Below, piece by piece: positions 1 through 5,318 of a stretch of DNA of 8,113 nt (position 1 is its first letter; each line of letters begins with the position of its first letter). A program made the translations under genes and the position numbers. Source of the stretch: Lachnospiraceae bacterium. GTDB lineage: Bacteria > Bacillota > Clostridia > Lachnospirales > Lachnospiraceae. The DNA is taken from the NCBI GenBank assembly GCA_900763175.1, contig CAAFJI010000308.1:1-8113 (forward strand), in the 5' to 3' direction. The notes beneath the pieces are model-generated. The model saw only the letters and a program-made list of their open reading frames with translations. It ran no database searches and was not told the DNA's origin.

Positions 1-107
1 ACCTGCTTGTTTACCTTTTTTTGATTTTTGGGCGGAATAGGTGCACCACAGTAGTTGCAAAATTTCTGCCCTGACTCAATTTTATTTTTACAGTTTGGGC
101 ATTTCAC
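1..107 (-). CDS. N-terminus of a fourth zinc-ribbon protein (partial)
   Basis: The reading frame starts at a GTG at 107-105 and is still open at the window edge, giving 35 codons. The start is chosen because GGGGAGG lies at 124-118, ten bases upstream of the GTG if measured from GGAGG. The predicted protein begins M-K-C-P-N-C and has C3, C6, C17 and C20 in a CxxC-x10-CxxCG zinc ribbon, the same spacing as the other three ribbons in the window. A Pro/Lys/Gln-rich stretch follows, like the start of the linkers in the neighbours. The GTG lies five bases after the stop codon of the FHA gene, so the two are very likely co-transcribed and translationally coupled. What follows the ribbon cannot be seen; a membrane segment is expected by analogy only. 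Confidence 0.75.
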   Translation of the reverse strand, partial: MKCPNCKNKIESGQKFCNYCGAPIPPKNQKKVNKQ

Positions 108-112
108 GTCTT

Positions 113-1756
113 TTACGCCTCCCCGGTTCTAAAGATAAACTCTTCGTTTGAAATTCTGATACGGCTGTTGTTGTTCAGGCGACAGCCTTCATTTGGCCGG
201 AGCATCTGGCCGTCCAGATAGGTATGGTTCAGGGAACCATTGTCCTTTATGTAGTAGATACCCATACTATAGCTGATGGTGCAGTGCTGGCGGCTGAAGG
301 TTGGATTGCCAGTCAGGCAGATATCTGCTGTTGCCTTCTGTTTTCCAATTTTTGTAATGTTTTTATAAATGTGGAAGATTTCTCTGGTTTGCAGTCTCTC
401 CAGATATGCGTTTCCATCAGGACGGTCAATAAGCATCACGGTCTCGCCATCGCCCTCGTCAAAATCATCCAGATAGACAGTTCCACCGTCTCCGTCATCA
501 CCGTAGTCGTTATAGTTGTCTTGTTCTGGTGCGTAATTTTGCTCTGGAGCATAGTGTGGCTCTGGTCTATAGCTGTTTTCCGGGGCAAAGTTATGCTCCG
601 GTGCATAATGTGACTCTGGTCTATAATGATTCTCCGGTACCGGATTCGGCTCTGGCGTGTAATTTGGTTCCGGTACTGGTGTGTAACGTGGCTCCGGTAC
701 TGGTTCCGACTCCGGTGTGTAACGTGGCTCCGGGACTGGCTCCGGCTCCGATGTGTAACGTGGTTCCGGGACTGGTTCCGGCTCCTGCGTGTAACGTGGC
801 TCCGGTACTGGTTCCGACTCCGGTGTGTAACGTGGCTCCGGGACTGGTTCCGGCTCCTGCGTGTAACGTGGTTCCGGGACTGGTTCTGGCTCTGGTGTAT
901 GTGGTGTATAATATGCCCCTGGTGCTGGCTCCGGCATATCATCTTCTCCTATTTCTTCAGAAGAAACTGTCTCATCATCCGGTGCAACTACCGGCTCCTT
1001 TTCCACCTGAGATGCATTTGTGTAGGAATCGTAAACTGCTTTTGGATCTGGTTCTGGCGCTACATCTGGCAATGGGGACTCCTGAAGCTTCTCAAAATCC
1101 TCCACAGCAGGTGTTTCCACCTGATCAAAGCTCTCTTCCTTCGGCAAATCCCAGTTGTCCTCTACCTTAAGATCATCTGGAAGCTTCCACTCATCCTCTT
1201 CTTCCTGGTTCTTCACCAGCTCACTCTTCTGTGGCATTTCCGGTGCTATAGGTGTCTCTTCCGGTTCCGGATCCTCCAATGAACCTGGCTTTTGCAGAAG
1301 TACTTTCGCTCTCTCTAATTCCTTCTTCTCAGGCTTCTGCAGTTCCATCGTTTCCGTGTCCCTTGCAATCTTCTCCTCTTTTTCCATAGGCTTGACCGGA
1401 ATGCAGATAAATTTCACTGTCCCGTCAAAATCATCCACAAACATATATCTATTTTCCTGAACAATCTTATCCATAGGAAACCCATTTCGGGCAAGATTCT
1501 CCATGGACATGCTGATTCTCATTCCAATCTCACGATTCTGCTCCGGAGATGCCATATCTCTCCATGCCAGCATATTTGTTTTATCTTTAATGCTGTATGC
1601 AAAATAAAGCTGCCCTTCTTCCGGCTTACTTCTTACCTGCAAAAACTCCGGACAGTTGTTTATCTTTTCCATCAATTCCCAATCCGGCATTACCTCTCCC
1701 TCCGGAGTATACACAATGTCTATATTTCCGTTGGTAAAGTCAAAGCTAAATCCCAT
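113..1756 (-). CDS. FHA-domain protein with long tandem-repeat linker
   Basis: This 547-aa protein has three parts. Residues 1-130 form a folded-looking N-terminal domain whose pattern resembles the DUF6382-type domain found before FHA domains in Firmicutes; that assignment is from memory and tentative. Residues about 130-286 are acidic and Pro/Glu-rich, and residues 287-414 are tandem Pro-Glu-Tyr repeats. Residues about 455-545 form a forkhead-associated domain, a phosphothreonine-binding module: G471-K472 (Lys in place of the usual Arg), S488-R489-Q-H491, and D505 to G516 matching the D-x-G-S-T-N-G-T-x-x-x-G loop, with N510 and T512 kept and His at 511. There is no signal peptide or clear membrane helix, so it is probably cytoplasmic and may recruit a Thr-phosphorylated partner. 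The ATG at 1756 follows GGGAGGAA with an eight-base spacer. I see no convincing promoter in 1757-1856, although the upstream terminator implies one. A zinc-ribbon gene follows after five bases. Confidence 0.9.
   Translation of the reverse strand: MGFSFDFTNGNIDIVYTPEGEVMPDWELMEKINNCPEFLQVRSKPEEGQLYFAYSIKDKTNMLAWRDMASPEQNREIGMRISMSMENLARNGFPMDKIVQENRYMFVDDFDGTVKFICIPVKPMEKEEKIARDTETMELQKPEKKELERAKVLLQKPGSLEDPEPEETPIAPEMPQKSELVKNQEEEDEWKLPDDLKVEDNWDLPKEESFDQVETPAVEDFEKLQESPLPDVAPEPDPKAVYDSYTNASQVEKEPVVAPDDETVSSEEIGEDDMPEPAPGAYYTPHTPEPEPVPEPRYTQEPEPVPEPRYTPESEPVPEPRYTQEPEPVPEPRYTSEPEPVPEPRYTPESEPVPEPRYTPVPEPNYTPEPNPVPENHYRPESHYAPEHNFAPENSYRPEPHYAPEQNYAPEQDNYNDYGDDGDGGTVYLDDFDEGDGETVMLIDRPDGNAYLERLQTREIFHIYKNITKIGKQKATADICLTGNPTFSRQHCTISYSMGIYYIKDNGSLNHTYLDGQMLRPNEGCRLNNNSRIRISNEEFIFRTGEA
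515..898 (-). repeat. Coding tandem repeats: 36-bp units grading into 18-bp units
   Basis: Six 36-bp units (898-683) encode T-[PQS]-E-[PS]-E-P-V-P-E-P-R-Y. They are followed by an 8-codon variant (682-659), another 12-codon unit (658-623) and six 18-bp units (622-515) of the form [RA]-P-E-x-x-[YFN]. Each 12-residue unit looks like two fused hexamers, so the array has two levels. It forms residues 287-414 of the FHA protein and is probably an extended Pro-rich spacer. The high DNA identity of the 36-bp units suggests recent slippage or unequal crossover. Confidence 0.9.
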
Positions 1757-1856
1757 ATCAAATTCCTCCCAGTTTTATTTTTTATATTTAGACCTGCGCT
1801 CCATAGTGCACAGATGTATATTCCCATTCAAATTCAAACAATCTGATCCCTGTTAT

Positions 1857-1936
1857 AAAAAAGAGCCGGCATCCGATGCCTGTTCCGAAGTAAGGCATCG
1901 GACAGCAGAATGATTATTTCCTGCTCACCGGCTTTT
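1857..1936 (-). terminator. Intrinsic terminator drawn as a three-way junction
   Basis: On the minus strand, just after the 299-aa gene, an outer stem pairs AGCCGG with CCGGCT (1933-1928 with 1869-1864) and is followed by C and six T residues (1862-1857). The stem encloses two further hairpins. One is AGCAG/CTGCT (1925-1921 with 1908-1904, 12-nt loop). The other is a perfect 10-bp stem TCCGATGCCT/AGGCATCGGA (1902-1893 with 1881-1872) whose loop contains C-TTCG-G on the minus strand. The T-run exists only in the minus direction, so it should end the 299-aa transcript and separate it from the FHA gene. Confidence 0.8.
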
Positions 1937-1945
1937 CCATGCTTT

Positions 1946-2845
1946 TTATTTAGATTTGGTTCCAAGATGGTTATATACGATCCTGTCAATAAAGCCAATC
2001 CTGAAATCCTGATAACGAAATGCCTGATAGCCTGCGATCAAAAGTACTACCTTCTTCACGATCAGACAGATACAATCAAGTAAAGTACCGAGCTTTCCCA
2101 GAACTGTGTTATAAAACTGGTCATGGTCAAACAGATTTAAAAGTGCATTAAATCCATTTACGCCCTGTGTTAAGAAGCCTGTAACAGTCGTAATAGCTAC
2201 CATTCCCACGATGATAATCCCCGCTTTTAAAGCAACGGAACGAAGCCAGTTGTCTTCTTCCTTTATTAAAATATAACCGATCAGCAAAATAGCTGCCACA
2301 TCACTGATCAGCCCGGTCCAATATGAAGCCGCTGCCAGGATTCCAATGGAAACTCCAAGAGCTGCCTTCGGCATGGGAGCCGGTGCTGCCTGATGCATCT
2401 GCTGCGGCTGCACATACGGTCCCCGTCCCGGCTGCGGGCCATTCGGACCACCCATCTGTGGGCCATTCGGACCACCCATCTGTGGGCCTGCCTGAAATGC
2501 CTTCTGGCCGCCCATATTCGGTCTTGCCTGAAAATCACCCTGAATTCCCGGCTGTGGACCATTCTGTCCATTCGGCTGCTGATTTAACTGCTGCCCATTC
2601 TGCACACCTGCCTGTGCAGCACTTCCAGTCTGTGTCTTTGACAGAGGCACCTTCTGTCCTTCCGGCTGTACTTTTGCCTGAAACTCCTCTTTCTTCTCAG
2701 AGGCTTTTCTAGCCTCCTGATGTGCTATCATCTCATCCAATCCGATAGTTGGCTGGTCATCCAGTACCTCTTCTGTGGATGCCCCGCAATACTTGCAGGT
2801 AAGCGCATCATCCTCGATTTCTTTTCCGCATTTACCACAAAACAT
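1946..2845 (-). CDS. Zinc-ribbon membrane protein with Gln/Gly/Pro-rich linker
   Basis: The 299-aa protein starts M-F-C-G-K-C and has a zinc ribbon with C3, C6, C17 and C20. Residues about 24-158 are hydrophilic and low in complexity, first charged and then rich in Gln, Asn, Gly and Pro, including a duplicated Q-M-G-G-P-N-G-P (residues 122-137). Residues 161-195 hold one or two hydrophobic segments, and further membrane helices lie at about 204-225 and 250-274. The C-terminus is basic and probably cytoplasmic. The ATG at 2845 is preceded by AGGAGG with a seven-base spacer. No enzyme motif is visible and the function is unknown. The gene has its own promoter and terminator. Architecture, not sequence identity along the length, links it to the zinc-ribbon neighbours. 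Confidence 0.85.
   Translation of the reverse strand: MFCGKCGKEIEDDALTCKYCGASTEEVLDDQPTIGLDEMIAHQEARKASEKKEEFQAKVQPEGQKVPLSKTQTGSAAQAGVQNGQQLNQQPNGQNGPQPGIQGDFQARPNMGGQKAFQAGPQMGGPNGPQMGGPNGPQPGRGPYVQPQQMHQAAPAPMPKAALGVSIGILAAASYWTGLISDVAAILLIGYILIKEEDNWLRSVALKAGIIIVGMVAITTVTGFLTQGVNGFNALLNLFDHDQFYNTVLGKLGTLLDCICLIVKKVVLLIAGYQAFRYQDFRIGFIDRIVYNHLGTKSK
2437..2484 (-). repeat. Perfect 24-bp tandem duplication in coding sequence
   Basis: Two identical 24-bp units (2437-2460 and 2461-2484) encode the repeated octapeptide Q-M-G-G-P-N-G-P in the linker of the 299-aa zinc-ribbon protein. Flanking codons carry decayed versions of the same motif, so the linker probably grew by slippage. Confidence 0.85.
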
Positions 2846-2869
2846 ATTCTGTCCTCCTGGTTTGTCTAA

Positions 2870-2897
2870 ATTATATGATATCAGAATCTAAAGTCGA
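2870..2897 (-). promoter_or_regulatory. Probable sigma-A promoter of the 299-aa gene
   Basis: On the minus strand a perfect TATAAT (2875-2870) lies 16 bases after TCGACT (2897-2892, four of six matches to TTGACA). Transcription would start near 2863, leaving a short leader with the AGGAGG site. The -35 lies at the edge of the folded intergenic element. The sequence TTCGACT here is one base from the Spo0A box TTCGACA, but a single box is weak evidence of Spo0A control. Confidence 0.5.
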
Positions 2898-3097
2898 AAA
2901 GTTGTTCATGTTTGCATGATAAGACTTTTGACCTTGGGCCCCGCCGAACATGAGGAAGTAGCGATTTACATAGTAAATCAGCGAATTCCGAATGTTCAAG
3001 AATTGTAGGAGCAGCTTTGCTGCGAAGCAATTCATGGATATCAAGTTAGGAGCAAAATGCCTTTTGACCCTAACATCATTATATTCGGATGTCAAAA
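2897..3097. other. Structured intergenic element, possible dispersed repeat or RNA
   Basis: This gene-free stretch between two zinc-ribbon genes is full of inverted repeats. Hairpin A pairs AAAAGT/ACTTTT (2897-2902 with 2924-2929) around TCATG/CATGA (2906-2919). Hairpin B (2946-2997) pairs GAACAT/ATGTTC, GGAA/TTCC, GC/GC and GATTTAC/GTAAATC around an ATA loop, with opposed GA/GA and GTA/GAA internal loops on the plus strand. Hairpin C (3000-3033) pairs GAATTG/CAATTC and GCAGC/GCTGC around TTT. TTTTGAC at 2926-2932 is inverted as GTCAAAA at 3091-3097, and CTTTTGACC recurs directly at 2925 and 3061. A 74-codon minus-strand frame spans part of it, but no RBS or recognisable protein supports it. 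The element could be a mobile-type repeat, a 3' UTR structure or a small RNA. Confidence 0.6.
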
Positions 3098-3101
3098 CTA
3101 A

Positions 3102-3635
3102 CTACCAGTAATATCTGGGACTGCTGCTTCCAATCGCATATCCCATACCACCAAGAACAAATGCGAGGATAACAATAATGATCACAGCAACGATCATTGC
3201 ACAGAAATAAGATCTCGCAAAATTCTTCAGGTTCTTATTTCTGGTTCCGCCAAATGCAAATACCAGAAGTACGATAAATCCAACTAACGGAATTGCAAAG
3301 AGAAGCTCATATCCGAAGTATCCCCACATACTAATCGGTTTGTATTCCTCCGGAATATTATTCTCATCAAAGCCAGCATACACGGTCTGTACCGATGGCT
3401 GCTGATGGTAAACGACCTGTGACTGAGGCTGCTGGTAATTAGCCTGCTGCTGATAATTCTGCTGCTGGTAGCTTGGCTGTGATTTCGGCTGAACCGGAGT
3501 GTCATTTCCACCATTTCCGGAACCACCTGCTGCATTACCGGATTTTGCACCTCCCTGGCCCTGCAGTGGTGCACCGCATTCCTTACAGAACAGCATATCA
3601 TCTCTGTTCTCAGTTCCACATCTTTTACAGAACAT
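3102..3635 (-). CDS. Zinc-ribbon, Gln-rich linker, two-helix membrane protein
   Basis: The 177-aa protein opens with a zinc ribbon (C3, C6, C17, C20; M-F-C-K-R-C-G), followed by a Gly/Asn-rich stretch (28-45) and a strongly Gln/Tyr-rich linker (about 47-83). A conserved-looking segment beginning at E97-Y-K-P-I-S-M-W-G-Y leads into membrane helix 1 (about 105-129), a basic loop T-R-N-K-N-L-K-N-F-A-R (131-141) and helix 2 (about 143-165). I recall similar small proteins in other Lachnospiraceae, with no known function. The frame is open upstream to an ATG at 3719, but the start at 3635 is preferred. It has GGGAGG with a nine-base gap, it puts the zinc ribbon at residue 1 as in the neighbours, and the upstream ATG lies on the -35 of a good promoter. 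No clear terminator follows; transcription may run into the structured element. Confidence 0.87.
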   Translation of the reverse strand: MFCKRCGTENRDDMLFCKECGAPLQGQGGAKSGNAAGGSGNGGNDTPVQPKSQPSYQQQNYQQQANYQQPQSQVVYHQQPSVQTVYAGFDENNIPEEYKPISMWGYFGYELLFAIPLVGFIVLLVFAFGGTRNKNLKNFARSYFCAMIVAVIIIVILAFVLGGMGYAIGSSSPRYYW

Positions 3636-3656
3636 AGTCTTTCCTCCCTCGTTCTC

Positions 3657-3675
3657 GTACTGTTTGACACAGTAC
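3657..3675 (-). promoter_or_regulatory. Leader hairpin before the 177-aa zinc-ribbon gene
   Basis: A perfect 7-bp inverted repeat, GTACTGT/ACAGTAC with a 5-nt loop, lies between the predicted transcription start (about 3684) and the GGGAGG ribosome site (3648-3643). As RNA it would cap the leader just upstream of the ribosome site; as DNA it could be a repressor half-site pair. There is no T-run, so it is not a terminator. Confidence 0.55.
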
Positions 3676-3690
3676 TGAATTTTCCACTTT

Positions 3691-3719
3691 ATCATACTAC
3701 ATTCTGACAATATTTTCAA
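3691..3719 (-). promoter_or_regulatory. Sigma-A promoter of the 177-aa zinc-ribbon gene
   Basis: On the minus strand TTGAAA (3719-3714) and TATGAT (3696-3691) are separated by exactly 17 bases; each matches five of six consensus positions. The start would be near 3684 with a leader of about 48 nt that includes the 3657-3675 hairpin. Its position over the alternative upstream ATG supports the shorter coding call. Confidence 0.7.
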
Positions 3720-3804
3720 TCATTGACAAGTTTTGTATGTAATTTTTTTATACCTTTTAAGCATATTTTTGATTGTCGTAATATTCCATATCCCAAAACA
3801 AAAC

Positions 3805-4608
3805 TTACAGTTCTTCACTGTTCAAAAGCATTACAATGTGCTCTGCCTCCTCATAGGAATCCACGCCGATAAGGCATCCGCCTCCTGTGATCACTTCTGT
3901 CACTGTAGGAGTGGAAACAAGTTCGTTTTCCACGTAGATATACAAATCCTCTCCTAGATACCTTCTGGTAATGCTCTGGATTTTATTTGCTGCATAGGTG
4001 TCAAAGGTAATTTCTACATAATAGCTCTTTTGTCCGTAAAAATCCTCATCTACAGTCAGTTCTGCTTTTTCCACACCTCCGGTAAGAAGGATATTCCCAG
4101 AAGCATCCTGGATCACAAAGGTATCCTTCCCCACTGTAGCAGGCGCTTCTGTTTTGGTCTGGCCTTTCTGGAACCAAGCGGTTCCCTGAAATCCCTGATA
4201 AGCACCAATAGCACTGTTTGCCGTTGTCGCAATTAAAAAAAATACACTTAGGATCACGCCGGTGATAGCTTTTGCATTTCTTTTGCCTTGTTCTAATTTA
4301 ATCCCCTGAATTCCTAGTACCAGGCCTGCGATCGTCACCGGAAACCCGATCAGTGGAATGATCCATGCAATCACGCCGACAATCCCCAGAACAAGGGCTG
4401 CCGTCGCCTTCCCGTTTTTCTTCGGGGCCTGGGGTGGGATATAATATTCATACTGGGGCGGGATATATTCCTGCCTGGGTGGCTGATACTGGGCTGGCGC
4501 ATAGCAAACAGTTTCCACCGGCTTTTCTTCCTCTTCCAGGGAAAAGCCACACTTCGGGCAAATCTCCTCCCCATCTGTAAGCTGATTTCCACATTTTGGA
4601 CAGTACAT
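3805..4608 (-). CDS. Zinc-ribbon membrane protein with SecD P1-head-like C-terminus
   Basis: The 267-aa protein has a zinc ribbon (C3, C6, C17, C20), a Pro/Tyr-rich linker (about 34-62) and a DUF4190-like hydrophobic block with segments near 68-83, 86-103 and 114-133. Residues about 163-267 form a soluble domain. It resembles the SecD P1 head subdomain: D-A-S-G-N-I-L-L-T-G (168-177), V-E-I-T-F-D (198-203), a Y-L-G-E-x-L-Y-I-Y-V strand (218-226), the A-P-T-V-like S-T-P-T-V followed by E-V-I-T-G-G (232-243), and E-E-A-E-x-x-x-x-L-L-x-S (253-264). With three helices, the ribbon would be cytoplasmic and the SecD-like domain outside. It lacks the rest of SecD, so it is not a secretion motor subunit; a role in binding unfolded or cell-wall partners is speculative. 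The ATG at 4608 follows AAAGGAGG with a six-base spacer. Confidence 0.88.
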   Translation of the reverse strand: MYCPKCGNQLTDGEEICPKCGFSLEEEEKPVETVCYAPAQYQPPRQEYIPPQYEYYIPPQAPKKNGKATAALVLGIVGVIAWIIPLIGFPVTIAGLVLGIQGIKLEQGKRNAKAITGVILSVFFLIATTANSAIGAYQGFQGTAWFQKGQTKTEAPATVGKDTFVIQDASGNILLTGGVEKAELTVDEDFYGQKSYYVEITFDTYAANKIQSITRRYLGEDLYIYVENELVSTPTVTEVITGGGCLIGVDSYEEAEHIVMLLNSEEL

Positions 4609-4667
4609 AACAAACCTCCTTTGTACTTAAATCGAGAACGCCTCCAAAAAGCATCTCTTCTTTTCTT

Positions 4668-4697
4668 ACTATACCACATTTGAAAATCAGATGGAAA
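4668..4697 (-). promoter_or_regulatory. Probable promoter of the 267-aa zinc-ribbon gene
   Basis: On the minus strand TATAGT (4673-4668) is preceded by TGG, giving an extended -10, with TTTCCA (4697-4692, four of six) 18 bases upstream. It lies immediately past the terminator of the sigE operon, where a new transcription unit is expected. The leader from about 4661 to the ATG is about 50 nt. Confidence 0.55.
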
Positions 4698-4700
4698 CAG

Positions 4701-4738
4701 AAAAAAGCCCTGGCCCAATTTTTTCATTCTGACCAGGG
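4701..4738 (-). terminator. Intrinsic terminator of the spoIIGA-sigE operon
   Basis: On the minus strand CCCTGGTC (4738-4731) pairs with GGCCAGGG (4715-4708), including one G-T wobble and a 15-nt loop. It is followed by C and six T residues (4706-4701). It lies 54 bases after the stop of the 143-aa gene and just ahead of the promoter for the zinc-ribbon cluster. Confidence 0.85.
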
Positions 4739-4792
4739 TTTTCCCAAAGTTTCAACTGAAACTCTTTTTGCTTCTGTAAATTTTCTCTGCTC

Positions 4793-5224
4793 CTACAGAA
4801 ACTCTTTTAATTTTTCCACATTCTCCTCCTCAAACTTCTGCAGCCCTTCCATCAGCCTTTTGATGTCCTTTTCCACATCATTTTCGTACTGATGAAGCTT
4901 TTTCACTGCTTCCGTAATTCCCATGCTGCTTCCCTGAATCAACATTTTCGCAATGTGGGAAACAGAATCATCTGCCATTGTCTGGAGATTTACCATCAAA
5001 TAAGTCCGAATTTTTTCAAAGGTTCCAAGGCCTTTTTCATCATAACCGTTTTTATTCAGAATCTCATTGGCCTCATTGTGGAATTTCCGGTAGCCCTCCA
5101 GCTGTTTTTCCAGGCATTGCTGGAATTTCCCATCCTCTGTGATCTCCAGAAGCTGGTTCAGGGTGTCCACTCCCATTTGGGAATTCTGATAGATATAATT
5201 CAAAAATTCTACATTGGCATTCAT
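4793..5224 (-). CDS. Helical hypothetical protein downstream of sigE
   Basis: The 143-aa protein is not recognised by name. It is almost entirely predicted helix, with breaks at about G32, G60-G67 and G98-G102. This suggests a four-helix bundle of the ferritin-like or spore-coat-like kind, and the last helix (about 115-143) is highly charged. No signal peptide, membrane helix or clear metal-binding E-x-x-H pair is seen; H49, H90 and H111 are the only histidines. The frame continues upstream to 5326, overlapping sigE, but the start at 5224 is preferred because AAAGGAGAGG lies five bases before it and the extra 34 residues look like translated spacer. It follows sigE after 94 bases with no terminator between and is probably in the same operon, which suggests but does not prove a sporulation role. 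Confidence 0.8.
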   Translation of the reverse strand: MNANVEFLNYIYQNSQMGVDTLNQLLEITEDGKFQQCLEKQLEGYRKFHNEANEILNKNGYDEKGLGTFEKIRTYLMVNLQTMADDSVSHIAKMLIQGSSMGITEAVKKLHQYENDVEKDIKRLMEGLQKFEEENVEKLKEFL

Positions 5225-5318
5225 ACAAACCTCTCCTTTGTCTCTTTGCTCTATCCACAGCAGCCGCCTGATAAAGCTCATGTTATCTTTCCCTGTAGAA
5301 TGCCCTTTCTCACAGTGA

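Noticed and set aside
515..898. CRISPR array
   Set aside because: The 36-bp repeats are contiguous with no spacers and stay in frame as protein repeats.
529..1282. Long plus-strand and alternative minus-strand reading frames over the FHA repeats
   Set aside because: They are repetitive shadows of the Pro/Glu-rich tandem repeats, with Trp/Arg/Cys-rich or Val/Pro-rich composition, no ribosome sites and no recognisable domain.
2323..2712. Plus-strand frame antisense to the 299-aa gene
   Set aside because: Low-complexity mirror of the Gln/Gly/Pro linker, without ribosome site or family resemblance.
2871..3095. 74-codon minus-strand frame in the structured intergenic element
   Set aside because: No ribosome site, no recognisable protein, and its codons follow the hairpin arms; it also overlaps the promoter of the next gene.
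4371..4727. Second minus-strand frames overlapping the start of the 267-aa zinc-ribbon gene
   Set aside because: The zinc-ribbon frame has a clear ribosome site and family motifs; the others are out-of-frame copies of the same bases, and one overlaps the upstream terminator.
5270..5310. Possible sigma-E or sigma-G type promoter before the 143-aa gene (GGCATTCT and CATGAGCT, 14 bases apart on the minus strand)
   Set aside because: Only about half the consensus positions match in each element; not better than chance in this short spacer.
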